A program made the translations under genes and the position numbers. From a virus, in IMG/VR virus record IMGVR_UViG_3300008448_000783, positions 1 to 21,633 of that record: DNA of 21,633 nt; one strand, given 5' to 3'. Position 1 is the first letter of the stretch, and every line of letters begins with the position of its first letter. Under the pieces are notes generated by a model. That model saw only the letters and a list, made by a program, of their open reading frames with translations. It was not told where the DNA came from and made no database searches. Of the stretch, positions 14,559 to 21,633 are shown piece by piece.

Positions 14559-15578
14559 ATGTCTAATACATTGTTGGTTGATGGAGATAATCTATTAACC
14601 ATTGGTTTCTACGGTTTAAAAAACCATTTTTATAAAGGTCAGCATATAGGTGGATTATTTCACTTTATCGACACACTCAGAAGATCGTTTGAAAATTATC
14701 AACTTGATAAAATCTGCGTATTCTGGGATGGTAAAGATGGTCATATATCTAGAAAGAAAATATATCATCATTACAAAGAGAACAGAAAGTCCAGAACAAG
14801 GACTGAAGAGGAAGTTTTCTCATACCAAAGGCAAAGATCTAGGATTAAACAATACTTGGAAGAACTTTATGTTAGGCAAGGTGAATTCGAGTATTGTGAA
14901 TCTGATGATTGCATCGCCTACTACACACAAAATTCTCCTAAAGAGAAAAAGATAATCTACTCATCTGATAGGGACTTAGCACAGCTCGTAAATGAGAATG
15001 TAACGCTCTATAACCCATCACACAGAAAAGTATATAAGAAGAATGACATAATTGATTATGATCATGAAACTATCTTGATTGAAAATGTCAAACTGGTTAA
15101 AATTTTATGTGGTGATCCTTCTGATAACATCTTCGGTATTAAAAATATGGGTATTAAAAGATTAATCTCACTTTTCCCCGATATAAAAGAAAAGCAAATT
15201 ACTTTAAGTGAAGCAAGAGAGAGAGGTAATCTTTTATTTTCGGAAGACAAGGAAAATAAATTGGTACAGAACTTTTTAACTGGTGTTACTAAGCTCGGTG
15301 TTTTCGGTGATGAATTTTTTGATATAAATAATAAAATGGTTTGCTTGGATGAGCCAATTTTAACCGAAGAAGCCAAAAATGGTGTTAATTCTTTAATAAA
15401 AGAAAATCTTGATACCGAAGGGCGTTCTTATAAAAATACTATGAAAATGATGATGGAGGACGGTATTTTCACTGTTTTACCAAAGAGTGATGATGCATGG
15501 ATAAAATTCCTAAATCCTTTTCTAAGACTAACTACTAAAGAAAAAAATAAACATACAATTAAATTTAAAATTAAATAA
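14559..15578 (+). CDS. rnh: FEN-type 5'-3' nuclease (T4 RNase H-like)
   Basis: This 339-residue metal-dependent flap and RNA-primer nuclease processes Okazaki fragments in the T4 system. The full acidic set of the PIN/FEN fold is visible: D8 and D10 (VDGDNLL), D57 (CVFWDGK), E114/D116/D117 (ESDDCIAYY), D137/D139 (SSDRDLAQL), and D186/D189 in GDPSDNIFGI, followed by the helix-hairpin-helix NMGIKRLISLF. Basic residues in the arch (HYKENRKSRTRTEEE, about 71-85) would contact the flap. It is slightly longer than T4 RNase H (305 residues). The ATG at 14559 follows the recombinase by 27 bases. Exonuclease of the Pol I N-terminal or T5 type is the same fold; the phage context favours the T4 name. 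Confidence 0.88.
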   Translation: MSNTLLVDGDNLLTIGFYGLKNHFYKGQHIGGLFHFIDTLRRSFENYQLDKICVFWDGKDGHISRKKIYHHYKENRKSRTRTEEEVFSYQRQRSRIKQYLEELYVRQGEFEYCESDDCIAYYTQNSPKEKKIIYSSDRDLAQLVNENVTLYNPSHRKVYKKNDIIDYDHETILIENVKLVKILCGDPSDNIFGIKNMGIKRLISLFPDIKEKQITLSEARERGNLLFSEDKENKLVQNFLTGVTKLGVFGDEFFDINNKMVCLDEPILTEEAKNGVNSLIKENLDTEGRSYKNTMKMMMEDGIFTVLPKSDDAWIKFLNPFLRLTTKEKNKHTIKFKIK

Positions 15579-15590
15579 AAACTAAGACTT

Positions 15591-16034
15591 ATGAACATTC
15601 AAGAACAAAACAAGTTTGAATTTTTACTTACACTAGACGGCAATATCATCTGCCAGCGATTTTTTAACGTTAAAGACTATAATCCTTATACCAGGAAGTC
15701 TATGAATCTGCATTATGAAGTAAAAAATATTTGTGAAGAAATTTCGGAAGATTTGAAAATAAAAAGTTCCGAATACTTAATCGAAAATCAAGGATTTTTT
15801 ATGAATAATGAAGTTGTGGAAGATCCTAAAGAGATGGAAGAACAGTATTTTTTACTGCAAATTAAGCAAGGTGACGATGTATTTATTTCAAGAATATTTG
15901 CTGCGCACTATTACCACCCAAAGGTTAGATACGCGGTAGACATTCGACCAAAATTAAGAAGAATTTTGGCAGATTTAACTGAAGTTTTGTCAGTAAGCGA
16001 TCCAGAGACGACATATCTTCAGTACGAACTTTAA
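15591..16034 (+). CDS. Conserved-looking hypothetical protein between nuclease and helicase
   Basis: This 147-residue protein seems to combine beta strands at both ends with a helix between. It begins with FEFLLTLDGNIICQRFFNVKDYNP (about 9-32), continues with a helix carrying ICEEISEDLKIKSSEYL (47-63), and ends with strands ISRIFAAHYYHPKVRYAVDIRP (about 98-119) and a C-terminal helix. It has no nuclease, ATPase or zinc motif and no signal peptide. It sits 12 bases after the FEN-like gene and 29 before the helicase gene, within an otherwise fully assigned replication operon. A replisome accessory role, for example helicase loading, is therefore possible. The sequence does not resemble T4 gp59 in any way I can see, so this is positional inference only. 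Confidence 0.65.
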   Translation: MNIQEQNKFEFLLTLDGNIICQRFFNVKDYNPYTRKSMNLHYEVKNICEEISEDLKIKSSEYLIENQGFFMNNEVVEDPKEMEEQYFLLQIKQGDDVFISRIFAAHYYHPKVRYAVDIRPKLRRILADLTEVLSVSDPETTYLQYEL

Positions 16035-16063
16035 TTTATTTTATTTTATAACTTATATATTTT

Positions 16064-17455
16064 ATGACCGAGAAAAATTTTGGCCATTTAGGGCAAACGT
16101 ATCAAATATCACTATTAAAAACTATTATAGAAGACCGAAAATTCGGTGAAACTATTGTTGAGGTCATAGATCAAAACTATTTTGACAATAATGGGTTTAA
16201 GTTCATTATGCAAAATATTAAGGAGTGTTATGAAAAATACGAAACACTACCTTCATATACCGCATTAGAACAAAAAATATTATCAGAAAGCGTTTCAGAC
16301 ACAGCCAGGACTGCTTTTATTGATACCATTAAGAATATACAAGACCACGTTATTGATCAGGGTGGAATTCCTTTAATTAAGGACAAAGCTATGAACTTCT
16401 GTAAGCAGCAAGTTCTTAAGAAAACCATCAAGAAAATAGAGGAGATAACAGCTAAGGGTGAATTTGAAGAGTACCACAAAATTGAGAAACTAATTCAAGA
16501 CGCTCTACAAGTTGGTGTTAGTGATAATGATGTAGTAGACATCTTTGATAGTATTAGCTTAGCTTTACAAGCTGATAATAGAAGACCAATACCAACAGGC
16601 GTTGTGGGTATTGACAACCTATTGGATGGTGGTTTGGGAAGAGGCGAACTTGGGGTAGTCTTAGCCCCAACCGGAACAGGTAAAACAACTTTATTGACTA
16701 AATTCTCTAACGAGGCCTTTAATCAGGGTTACAATGTTGTTCAAGTTTTCTTTGAAGATAACGTTAATAACATTAAACGAAAACATTTTACCATTTGGAC
16801 CGGTATTTCTCCAAAAGAACAACCATTACATGCTGAAGAGGTTGAGAAAATTGTAACAGAAAGAAAAAGTATATCAACTGGCGAGCTTAGATTACTGAAG
16901 TTACCTAGTGATTCTGTTACAATTTCTGAAATTAAATCAAAATTAAGAAAGATGCAAGCTGATGGTTTTAGAGTAGATTTACTAACTTTGGACTATGTTG
17001 ATTGTATCACCCCTGAGAAGACAAATTATAATGAAGAGTGGAAGGGAGATGGTGCAATTATGAGACAATTAGAAGCTATGACATCTGAATTTGATATCGC
17101 AATATGGACTGCTACCCAAGGTAATAGAGAATCTATTAAGAGTGAAGTAGTAACCACAGATCAAATGGGTGGATCTATTAAAAAAGCCCAAATTGGACAC
17201 GTTGTATTGTCTATTGGTAAAACAATTGAACAAAAAGAAATGAATCTTGCAACATTAACATTATTGAAATCCAGAATCGGTAAAGATGGTGTTGTATTCA
17301 ATAACTGCAAATTCAATAATGAGTTTCTTGAAATTGATGTTGACCATCAAAATACTTTGCTTGGTTTCAAAACCGATAAGGAAGAAGAAGCAAAGCAGCG
17401 CAAGAACAAAATCTACAACGAATATTTAGCACAAAAAGAATTATTAAACAAGTAA
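16064..17455 (+). CDS. 41: DnaB-type replicative helicase (T4 gp41-like)
   Basis: This 463-residue hexameric helicase should unwind the fork 5' to 3' on the lagging-strand template. A helical N-terminal domain (about 1-155) opens with [17 protein letters not shown], as in DnaB-type proteins. It is followed by a RecA-type core: [18 protein letters not shown] (about 179-196), Walker [10 protein letters not shown] (201-209), VFFEDN (228-233), Walker B LLTLDYVD (306-313), and the H4-like strand [12 protein letters not shown] (347-358) with Q352 and R355. The charged C-terminal tail is typical for this family. Its length matches T4 gp41 (475 residues). No primase gene (gp61 type) is present in the window. 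It stands 14 bases before nrdB, so it is probably co-transcribed with it. Confidence 0.9.
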   Translation: MTEKNFGHLGQTYQISLLKTIIEDRKFGETIVEVIDQNYFDNNGFKFIMQNIKECYEKYETLPSYTALEQKILSESVSDTARTAFIDTIKNIQDHVIDQGGIPLIKDKAMNFCKQQVLKKTIKKIEEITAKGEFEEYHKIEKLIQDALQVGVSDNDVVDIFDSISLALQADNRRPIPTGVVGIDNLLDGGLGRGELGVVLAPTGTGKTTLLTKFSNEAFNQGYNVVQVFFEDNVNNIKRKHFTIWTGISPKEQPLHAEEVEKIVTERKSISTGELRLLKLPSDSVTISEIKSKLRKMQADGFRVDLLTLDYVDCITPEKTNYNEEWKGDGAIMRQLEAMTSEFDIAIWTATQGNRESIKSEVVTTDQMGGSIKKAQIGHVVLSIGKTIEQKEMNLATLTLLKSRIGKDGVVFNNCKFNNEFLEIDVDHQNTLLGFKTDKEEEAKQRKNKIYNEYLAQKELLNK

Positions 17456-17469
17456 AAAAAACAAACACT

Positions 17470-18447
17470 ATGACCGAGAAGATTCTAGTTGACAATCCCG
17501 GACGCTTTGTCCTTTTCCCAATCGAGCACCATGATTTATGGAAGCTTTATAAACAGCAAGAAGCATGTTTTTGGACTGCTGAAGAGATTGATTTAGGACA
17601 AGACATTTATGATTGGGAAAATAAATTAAACGCAGACGAACAACACTTTGTTAAACATGTATTAGCATTTTTTGCGGCATCTGATGGTATTGTTAATGAG
17701 AACATAGCAATGAATTTTGTTAATGCTGTTCAATACACTGAAGCTAAAATGTTTTATGGTTTTCAGATTATGATGGAAAATATTCATAGTGAAACTTATT
17801 CATTGTTAATTGACACATACATCAAAGATAAGGAAGAACAAAATAAATTATTTAATGCCATCGAAACTGTTCCAGCTATTAAAAGAAAAGCTGAATGGGC
17901 ACTAAGATATATTGAAAAAGGAACATTTGTCGAAAGACTTATCGCTTTTGCAGCAGTTGAGGGTATCTTTTTCTCTGGATCTTTCTGCGCAATTTTCTGG
18001 TTGAAGAAAAGAGGTTTAATGCCGGGTTTAACCTTTTCTAATGAATTGATTTCTCGTGATGAAGGTATGCATTGCGATTTTGCATGTCACTTATTTAATC
18101 ACCATATTGAAAACAAGTTATCACAAAAGCAAATTAAAGATATTATTTGTGGCGCATTAGAAATTGAGAAAGAGTTTATTCTTGAAGCCTTACCAGTTAG
18201 ACTTATTGGTATGAACTCAGATTTAATGGCTCAATATCTTGAATTTGTTACAGATAGATTATTGGTTGCTTTGGGGGTTCCTAAAGTTTACAATTCAGAA
18301 AACCCATTTGATTTTATGCAAAATATTGCTCTACAAGGGAAAACAAATTTCTTTGAAAAGAGAGTTGCTGAGTATCAAAAAGCAGGTGTTAATAAAACTG
18401 CGGAAGCGGAGGATCTAGAATCAGCATTTGGTGATTTAGAATTTTAA
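17470..18447 (+). CDS. nrdB: Class Ia ribonucleotide reductase small subunit, eukaryote-type
   Basis: The 325-residue R2 subunit houses the diiron-tyrosyl radical used by NrdA to make deoxyribonucleotides. All key residues are visible by alignment to mouse R2: D72 (FAASDGIV), E103, H106 and radical Tyr110 in [10 protein letters not shown]164 (AAVEGIFF), and E198 and H201 in [10 protein letters not shown]. Long stretches, such as [20 protein letters not shown], are close to the animal and Bacteroidetes form rather than to the E. coli NrdB form. The C-terminus ends in an acidic, hydrophobic peptide ([10 protein letters not shown]) of the kind that docks into R1. It precedes nrdA by 15 bases, so both subunits come from one message. 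No grx or nrd regulator box is seen here. Confidence 0.95.
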   Translation: MTEKILVDNPGRFVLFPIEHHDLWKLYKQQEACFWTAEEIDLGQDIYDWENKLNADEQHFVKHVLAFFAASDGIVNENIAMNFVNAVQYTEAKMFYGFQIMMENIHSETYSLLIDTYIKDKEEQNKLFNAIETVPAIKRKAEWALRYIEKGTFVERLIAFAAVEGIFFSGSFCAIFWLKKRGLMPGLTFSNELISRDEGMHCDFACHLFNHHIENKLSQKQIKDIICGALEIEKEFILEALPVRLIGMNSDLMAQYLEFVTDRLLVALGVPKVYNSENPFDFMQNIALQGKTNFFEKRVAEYQKAGVNKTAEAEDLESAFGDLEF

Positions 18448-18462
18448 AAAATATAATTTGAG

Positions 18463-20898
18463 ATGAAAGTACTAAAAAGAGACGGAACGTTAGAAGAGAT
18501 GAGATATGATAAGATCACTAAAAGAATTAGTGCTCTTTGTGATGACCTTAATATGGATTATGTTGATCCTACATTTATTACACTAAAAGTTACGCAAGGA
18601 ATTTATGATGGGATTACAACTAAAGAGTTGGATGTACTAGCGGCAGAAACTGCGGCATCTATGACAACAACGCATCCTGATTATGCAAAATTAGCGGGGA
18701 GATTGGCTGTAACAAATTTACACAAGACAACACCAAAGAAGTTTTCTCAGGCCATTAAAGAATTACATTCTTTTATTGAACCAAAGACTGGAAAGGAATC
18801 AACACTGATTTCAGATGATGTATATGAGTTCGTGATGGATAATAAAGAAATTATTGATGGTGCAATCAATATTACGAGAGATTTTGATTTTGATTATTTT
18901 GGCTTCAAAACCTTAGAAAGATCATATCTTTTAAAAATTGGTGAAAGAACCGTTGAAAGACCACAGTATATGTACATGAGGGTTGCTGTTGGTATTTGTA
19001 ATGGTGATGTTCAGATGGCTTTAAGAATTTATGATGATTTGTCACAACACTTTTATACGCACGCGACACCAACATTATTCAATGCTGGAACACGCAGACC
19101 ACAAATGTCATCTTGTTTCTTAATTGGAAATAAAGGTGACGATATTGATGGATTATTTGACACAATCAAAGATGTTGCAAAAATTTCTAAATGGGCTGGT
19201 GGTATTGGCTTACATGTTCATGATGTTCGTGCTAAAGGGGCATACATTAAAGGCACCGGCGGAATGTCAGATGGTTTACTACCAATGATGAAAACTTACA
19301 ATGAAGTTGCTCGTTGGATTAATCAAGGAGGTAAAAGAAAAGGTTCATTTGCAATTTATCTTGAGCCATGGCATTCAGATGTATTAGAGTTTATTGATCT
19401 AAGAAAGAATCATGGAAAAGAAGAGATGAGAGCTAGAGATTTATTTTTAGCAATGTGGACACCAGACTTATTTATGCAACGTGTTGAATCTGACGGTGAT
19501 TGGTCTTTATTTTCACCAGATGAGGCACCAGGGCTATCTGACATGTATGATACACCAGAAGATAAAGCTTTTACTCGTTTGTATGAATCATATGAACAAC
19601 AGGGTTTAGCCAGAAAAACAATCAAAGCTAGAAAACTAATGGATGCGATATTAACCGCACAGATTGAAACTGGAACACCTTATATGTTATACAAAGATGC
19701 TGCTAACTATAAGTCAAATCAAAAGAATTTAGGTACAATTAAATCTTCAAATTTGTGTACTGAAATTATTGAATATAGTTCACCAACTGAACAAGCTGTT
19801 TGTAACTTAGCATCAATAGCATTACCAAAATATATTTTAGATGGTGAATTTAATCATCAGCTATTATTTGAATACACTTACCAAGTTGTTAAGAATTTAA
19901 ATAATGTTATTGATTTGAATTTTTACCCAACAGAAGAAACAAAAAGATCTAACTTTAAACATAGACCAGTTGGTTTAGGTGTACAAGGATTAGCAGATGT
20001 ATTTTGTATATTGTCATTACCTTTTGAAAGTGAAGAGGCGGATAAACTACAAACAGAAATTTTTGAAACAATTTATTTTGCTGCAGTAACATCATCAAAA
20101 GATATTGCAAAAGAAGTTGGGGCATATGAATCAATTTCTGGTTCACCGATAGAAAAGGGAATTTTTCAATATGAAATGTGGGGTAAGACAGATAAAGATA
20201 TGTCAGGAAGATGGGATTGGAAATCTTTGAGAAAAGAAGTTGTAAAGTATGGTGTTAGAAACTCATTACTTGTTGCACCAATGCCAACGGCATCAACCGC
20301 ACAAATTTTAGGTAACAACGAAGCATTTGAACCATTTACAACGAATCTTTATTCAAGAAGAACATTAGGTGGAGAATTTATTGTTGTCAATAAACACTTG
20401 GTTAAAGATTTAATGAATATTGGATTATGGAATGAAGATTTGAAAAAGAAACTAATTCTTGAGAATGGATCTATTCAAAATATTCCAGAAATTCCTACAC
20501 CAATCAAAGAAGTTTATAAAACTGTTTGGGAAATGTCTCAAAAGAGAATTTTACAAATGGCGGCCAATAGAAGTATTTTTATCGATCAATCACAGTCAAT
20601 GAATTTATTTATCGATAACGCAACAAAAGCAAAAGTACTCGCGGCTCATTTGTTCGGTTGGAAGCTAGGTCTTAAAACCGGAATGTATTATTTGAGAACA
20701 AGATCTGCTGTTGACCCAATTAAAGGATTAGGTTTAGATACCTCAACAGTAAAGCCAGTTGCTGAAGTACAACCAAAGCAACAAACAGCATACGCTACAC
20801 CTCAAAATACTATTATAAGTGAAGAAACGCCTGAAGTTGTAATGATGGCTAGTAGGCCAGATGATTCACCATTTGAATGTGAAGGATGTGGATCGTAA
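18463..20898 (+). CDS. nrdA: Class Ia ribonucleotide reductase large subunit, eukaryote-type
   Basis: The 811-residue R1 subunit reduces ribonucleoside diphosphates. It has an N-terminal ATP cone (about 1-90: VLKRDGTLEEMRYDKITKRI onward), so dATP feedback is expected. Catalytic residues are clear: C218 (PQMSSCF), N430/C432/E434 (SNLCTE) with C432 as the radical cysteine, C447 (AVCNLAS), the radical-relay tyrosines Y742-Y743 (GMYYLRTRSA), and a C-terminal redox pair C806/C809 in ECEGCGS. C218 has the same number as in human RRM1. Residues 745-803 form a Pro/Gln/Thr-rich linker to the swinging tail. The protein is slightly longer than human RRM1 (792 residues). It is the last gene of the replication block; a structured non-coding segment and a terminator follow. 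Confidence 0.96.
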   Translation: MKVLKRDGTLEEMRYDKITKRISALCDDLNMDYVDPTFITLKVTQGIYDGITTKELDVLAAETAASMTTTHPDYAKLAGRLAVTNLHKTTPKKFSQAIKELHSFIEPKTGKESTLISDDVYEFVMDNKEIIDGAINITRDFDFDYFGFKTLERSYLLKIGERTVERPQYMYMRVAVGICNGDVQMALRIYDDLSQHFYTHATPTLFNAGTRRPQMSSCFLIGNKGDDIDGLFDTIKDVAKISKWAGGIGLHVHDVRAKGAYIKGTGGMSDGLLPMMKTYNEVARWINQGGKRKGSFAIYLEPWHSDVLEFIDLRKNHGKEEMRARDLFLAMWTPDLFMQRVESDGDWSLFSPDEAPGLSDMYDTPEDKAFTRLYESYEQQGLARKTIKARKLMDAILTAQIETGTPYMLYKDAANYKSNQKNLGTIKSSNLCTEIIEYSSPTEQAVCNLASIALPKYILDGEFNHQLLFEYTYQVVKNLNNVIDLNFYPTEETKRSNFKHRPVGLGVQGLADVFCILSLPFESEEADKLQTEIFETIYFAAVTSSKDIAKEVGAYESISGSPIEKGIFQYEMWGKTDKDMSGRWDWKSLRKEVVKYGVRNSLLVAPMPTASTAQILGNNEAFEPFTTNLYSRRTLGGEFIVVNKHLVKDLMNIGLWNEDLKKKLILENGSIQNIPEIPTPIKEVYKTVWEMSQKRILQMAANRSIFIDQSQSMNLFIDNATKAKVLAAHLFGWKLGLKTGMYYLRTRSAVDPIKGLGLDTSTVKPVAEVQPKQQTAYATPQNTIISEETPEVVMMASRPDDSPFECEGCGS

Positions 20899-20904
20899 GA
20901 TAAT

Positions 20905-20988
20905 GGGTGGCGCCCTCAAAGTTTAGCTGTCGTCAAGGCGTACCTTGAGCATCCAGGACTTGACAATACAGGGTGCGAATATCAAGTC
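20905..20988 (+). ncRNA. Candidate pseudoknotted structured RNA between nrdA and gp25
   Basis: Four helices can be drawn by eye. GGGTG (20905-20909) pairs with CATCC (20950-20954), with one G-T wobble. GCGCCCT (20910-20916) pairs with AGGGTGC (20970-20976), seven pairs with one wobble. TCAAGG (20933-20938) and CCTTGA (20943-20948) form a perfect hairpin with loop CGTA. GACTTGA (20957-20963) and TCAAGTC (20982-20988) form seven perfect pairs. The first two cross each other, and the second crosses the fourth, so the fold is a nested double pseudoknot. An alternative, GTCAAG (20932-20937) with CTTGAC (20959-20964), competes with the last two and would allow switching. The segment starts 6 bases after the nrdA stop, is richer in GC than its surroundings, has no sensible reading frame, and ends 8 bases before a terminator stem. 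No known Rfam class was recognised. It could be an mRNA 3'-end element, a small RNA or a riboswitch-like control. Confidence 0.6.
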
Positions 20989-20996
20989 ACAATACT

Positions 20997-21022
20997 AAAA
21001 CCCAACTTCGGTTGGGTTTTTT
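20997..21022 (+). terminator. Intrinsic terminator after nrdA and the structured RNA
   Basis: CCCAAC (21001-21006) pairs with GTTGGG (21011-21016) around a stable TTCG tetraloop, extended by AAAA (20997-21000) against TTTT. The run of six T residues is at 21017-21022. The AAAA and TTTT symmetry makes it potentially bidirectional, but no gene lies on the minus strand here. Confidence 0.93.
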
Positions 21023-21033
21023 ATTTATATCCA

Positions 21034-21059
21034 TTTTAGTATTGTTTATATTTATTGAT
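21034..21059 (+). promoter_or_regulatory. Probable promoter and leader of gp25-gp6
   Basis: After the terminator comes TTTTAGTATTG and then TTGTTTATATTT (21042-21053), identical over 12 bases to the word after the other terminator (12560-12571). TAGTATTG (21037-21044) is one mismatch from the Bacteroidetes -7 element TAnnTTTG. The ATG at 21060 follows without a Shine-Dalgarno sequence. If TAGTATTG is the -7 element, the transcript starts just before the ATG and is nearly leaderless. Confidence 0.45.
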
Positions 21060-21515
21060 ATGGCTACAAAGTATGGTATAGATTTTCCTTTTAGAAATAG
21101 CACGTTAGGTGACTATACTAGAATGACATTGAATGTAGATGAGGAGGTTAGAGCAAACCTTATTCATTTATTATTAACTAGAAAAGGAAGTAGATATTTT
21201 TTACCTGACTTCGGTACAAGGTTATATGAATTCATATTTGATTTAAATGATAGTATAACCTACAGCAGTATAGAAGATGAAATTAGAGAAACTGTTAAAA
21301 TTTATATACCAAATCTAGAGATAAACGCAATAAAAATTACAAATCCTGATATAGATCCAGAAGACGGCGCTTCAAGTATTAGTGAAGATGAGGATACTAG
21401 ATTATTTAGAGTTGGTGACGGTTCTACTAAACCATATACTGCCAAAATAAGAATTGATTATACAACAAATAATGGAACTTTTTCTAGTTCCGACTTTGTA
21501 ATTATTAACATATAA
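21060..21515 (+). CDS. 25: Baseplate wedge protein gp25
   Basis: This 151-residue member of the gp25/gpW family joins the wedge core to the sheath initiation point in contractile tails. The start is the ATG at 21060 (MATKYGIDFPF). An upstream GTG at 20973 is in frame, but that extension would have to read through the structured RNA and the terminator, so it is rejected. The core motif is LLLTRKGSRYFLPDFGTRLYEFIFD (37-61), matching the family pattern T-x-(R/P)-G-E-R-x-x-x-P-x-F-G. The usual Glu before Arg is Ser here (GSR, 43-45). The C-terminal part holds strands separated by an acidic loop (about 98-116) longer than in many members. Its stop is one base before the next ATG, typical of the conserved 25-6 pair. 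Confidence 0.9.
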   Translation: MATKYGIDFPFRNSTLGDYTRMTLNVDEEVRANLIHLLLTRKGSRYFLPDFGTRLYEFIFDLNDSITYSSIEDEIRETVKIYIPNLEINAIKITNPDIDPEDGASSISEDEDTRLFRVGDGSTKPYTAKIRIDYTTNNGTFSSSDFVIINI

Positions 21516-21516
21516 T

Positions 21517-21633
21517 ATGAGCAAAAAGATAGCATATACTAACAGGGATTTTGCTGGTTTGAGACAAGACCTAGTAAACTTAACCAAAGAATATTACCCG
21601 GATATTATTCAAAATACAAACGACGCGTCGATT
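21517..21633 (+). CDS. 6: Baseplate wedge protein gp6-like, N-terminal part (3' end outside window)
   Basis: ATG at 21517 opens a frame of 39 codons that runs off the window end. It begins MSKKIAYTNRDFAGLRQDLV, then reads LTKEYYPDIIQNTNDASI. The pattern 'Y-x-x-RDF-x-x-L-x-x-x-L-x-x-x-x-K-x-YYPD' is typical of the N-terminus of T4 gp6/baseplate J-type wedge proteins. Its position directly after gp25 is the usual gene order. The body of the protein cannot be seen, so the assignment relies on this short stretch and synteny. Confidence 0.75.
   Translation, partial: MSKKIAYTNRDFAGLRQDLVNLTKEYYPDIIQNTNDASI

Noticed and set aside
14650-14955. A 101-residue reading frame on the same strand as, and inside, the FEN-like nuclease gene.
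   Set aside because: It lies fully within a well-supported gene in another frame, has no recognisable motif and no leader of its own.
20903-20926. A tiny leader peptide (ATG at 20903, seven codons, stop TAG at 20924).
   Set aside because: It falls in the structured RNA, has no leader and no functional peptide feature; chance is enough to explain it.
20905-20990. A tRNA or tmRNA-like gene, because of the GC-rich fold and a TGCGAAT word resembling a T-loop.
   Set aside because: The arms around the word do not pair as a T-arm, there is no acceptor stem or anticodon arm, and no CCA end.
20973-21059. An in-frame GTG start at 20973 extending gp25 by 29 residues, which would add a hydrophobic helix.
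   Set aside because: The extension reads through one strand of the structured RNA and the whole terminator hairpin with its T-tract. Homologous gp25 proteins start near MATKYGIDF, and the helix comes from translating T-rich DNA.
1-21633. CRISPR array, insertion sequence, intein or diversity-generating retroelement.
   Set aside because: There are no regularly spaced repeats, no transposase or reverse transcriptase frame, no intein splice motifs in the helicase, recombinase or reductase, and no template/variable repeat pair visible by eye.

Overview
The window reads as part of a T4-like contractile-tailed bacteriophage (myovirus) genome. It is AT-rich, tightly packed, and every gene lies on the + strand. 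Starts are preceded by A/T-rich leaders with no AGGAGG-like Shine-Dalgarno sequence. Together with the eukaryote-type class Ia ribonucleotide reductase, this suggests a Bacteroidota (Flavobacteriia-like) host. That host assignment is inference; no host gene is present.

Layout. (1) Positions 1-12504 are a tail and baseplate block: the 3' end of a small unknown gene; a 1601-residue baseplate or tube-associated protein with an embedded OmpA-like segment; a 106-residue gp53/LysM-like wedge protein; a 1940-residue hub-like protein; two small unknown proteins; and a 126-residue ferritin/Dps-fold-like protein. The block ends at a strong intrinsic terminator (12535-12561). (2) Positions 12600-20898 are a DNA replication, recombination and nucleotide block: a gp32-type single-strand binding protein, a UvsX/RecA-like recombinase, a FEN-type 5' nuclease (T4 RNase H-like), an unknown 147-residue protein, a DnaB/gp41-type helicase, and NrdB and NrdA. 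(3) Positions 20899-21022 are non-coding. They hold a compact, relatively GC-rich segment whose complementarities form a pseudoknotted RNA, followed directly by a second strong terminator. (4) From 21060 the baseplate genes resume with gp25 and the first 39 codons of a gp6-like wedge protein.

How the genes fit together. SSB, recombinase, 5' nuclease and helicase are the core of a T4-style replisome and recombination-dependent replication set. The reductase supplies dNTPs. The flanking genes build the baseplate and the central hub. Two terminators, each followed by the same 12-base AT-rich word (TTGTTTATATTT), suggest that the replication block is a separate transcription unit set inside the baseplate cluster.

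The points most worth a second look are the pseudoknotted RNA between nrdA and gp25; the gp32-like SSB, which has no cysteine and carries a bacterial SSB-like acidic tip; the OmpA-like insertion in a baseplate protein; and a recurrent [IV][ST]GAT peptide found only in the two giant tail proteins.
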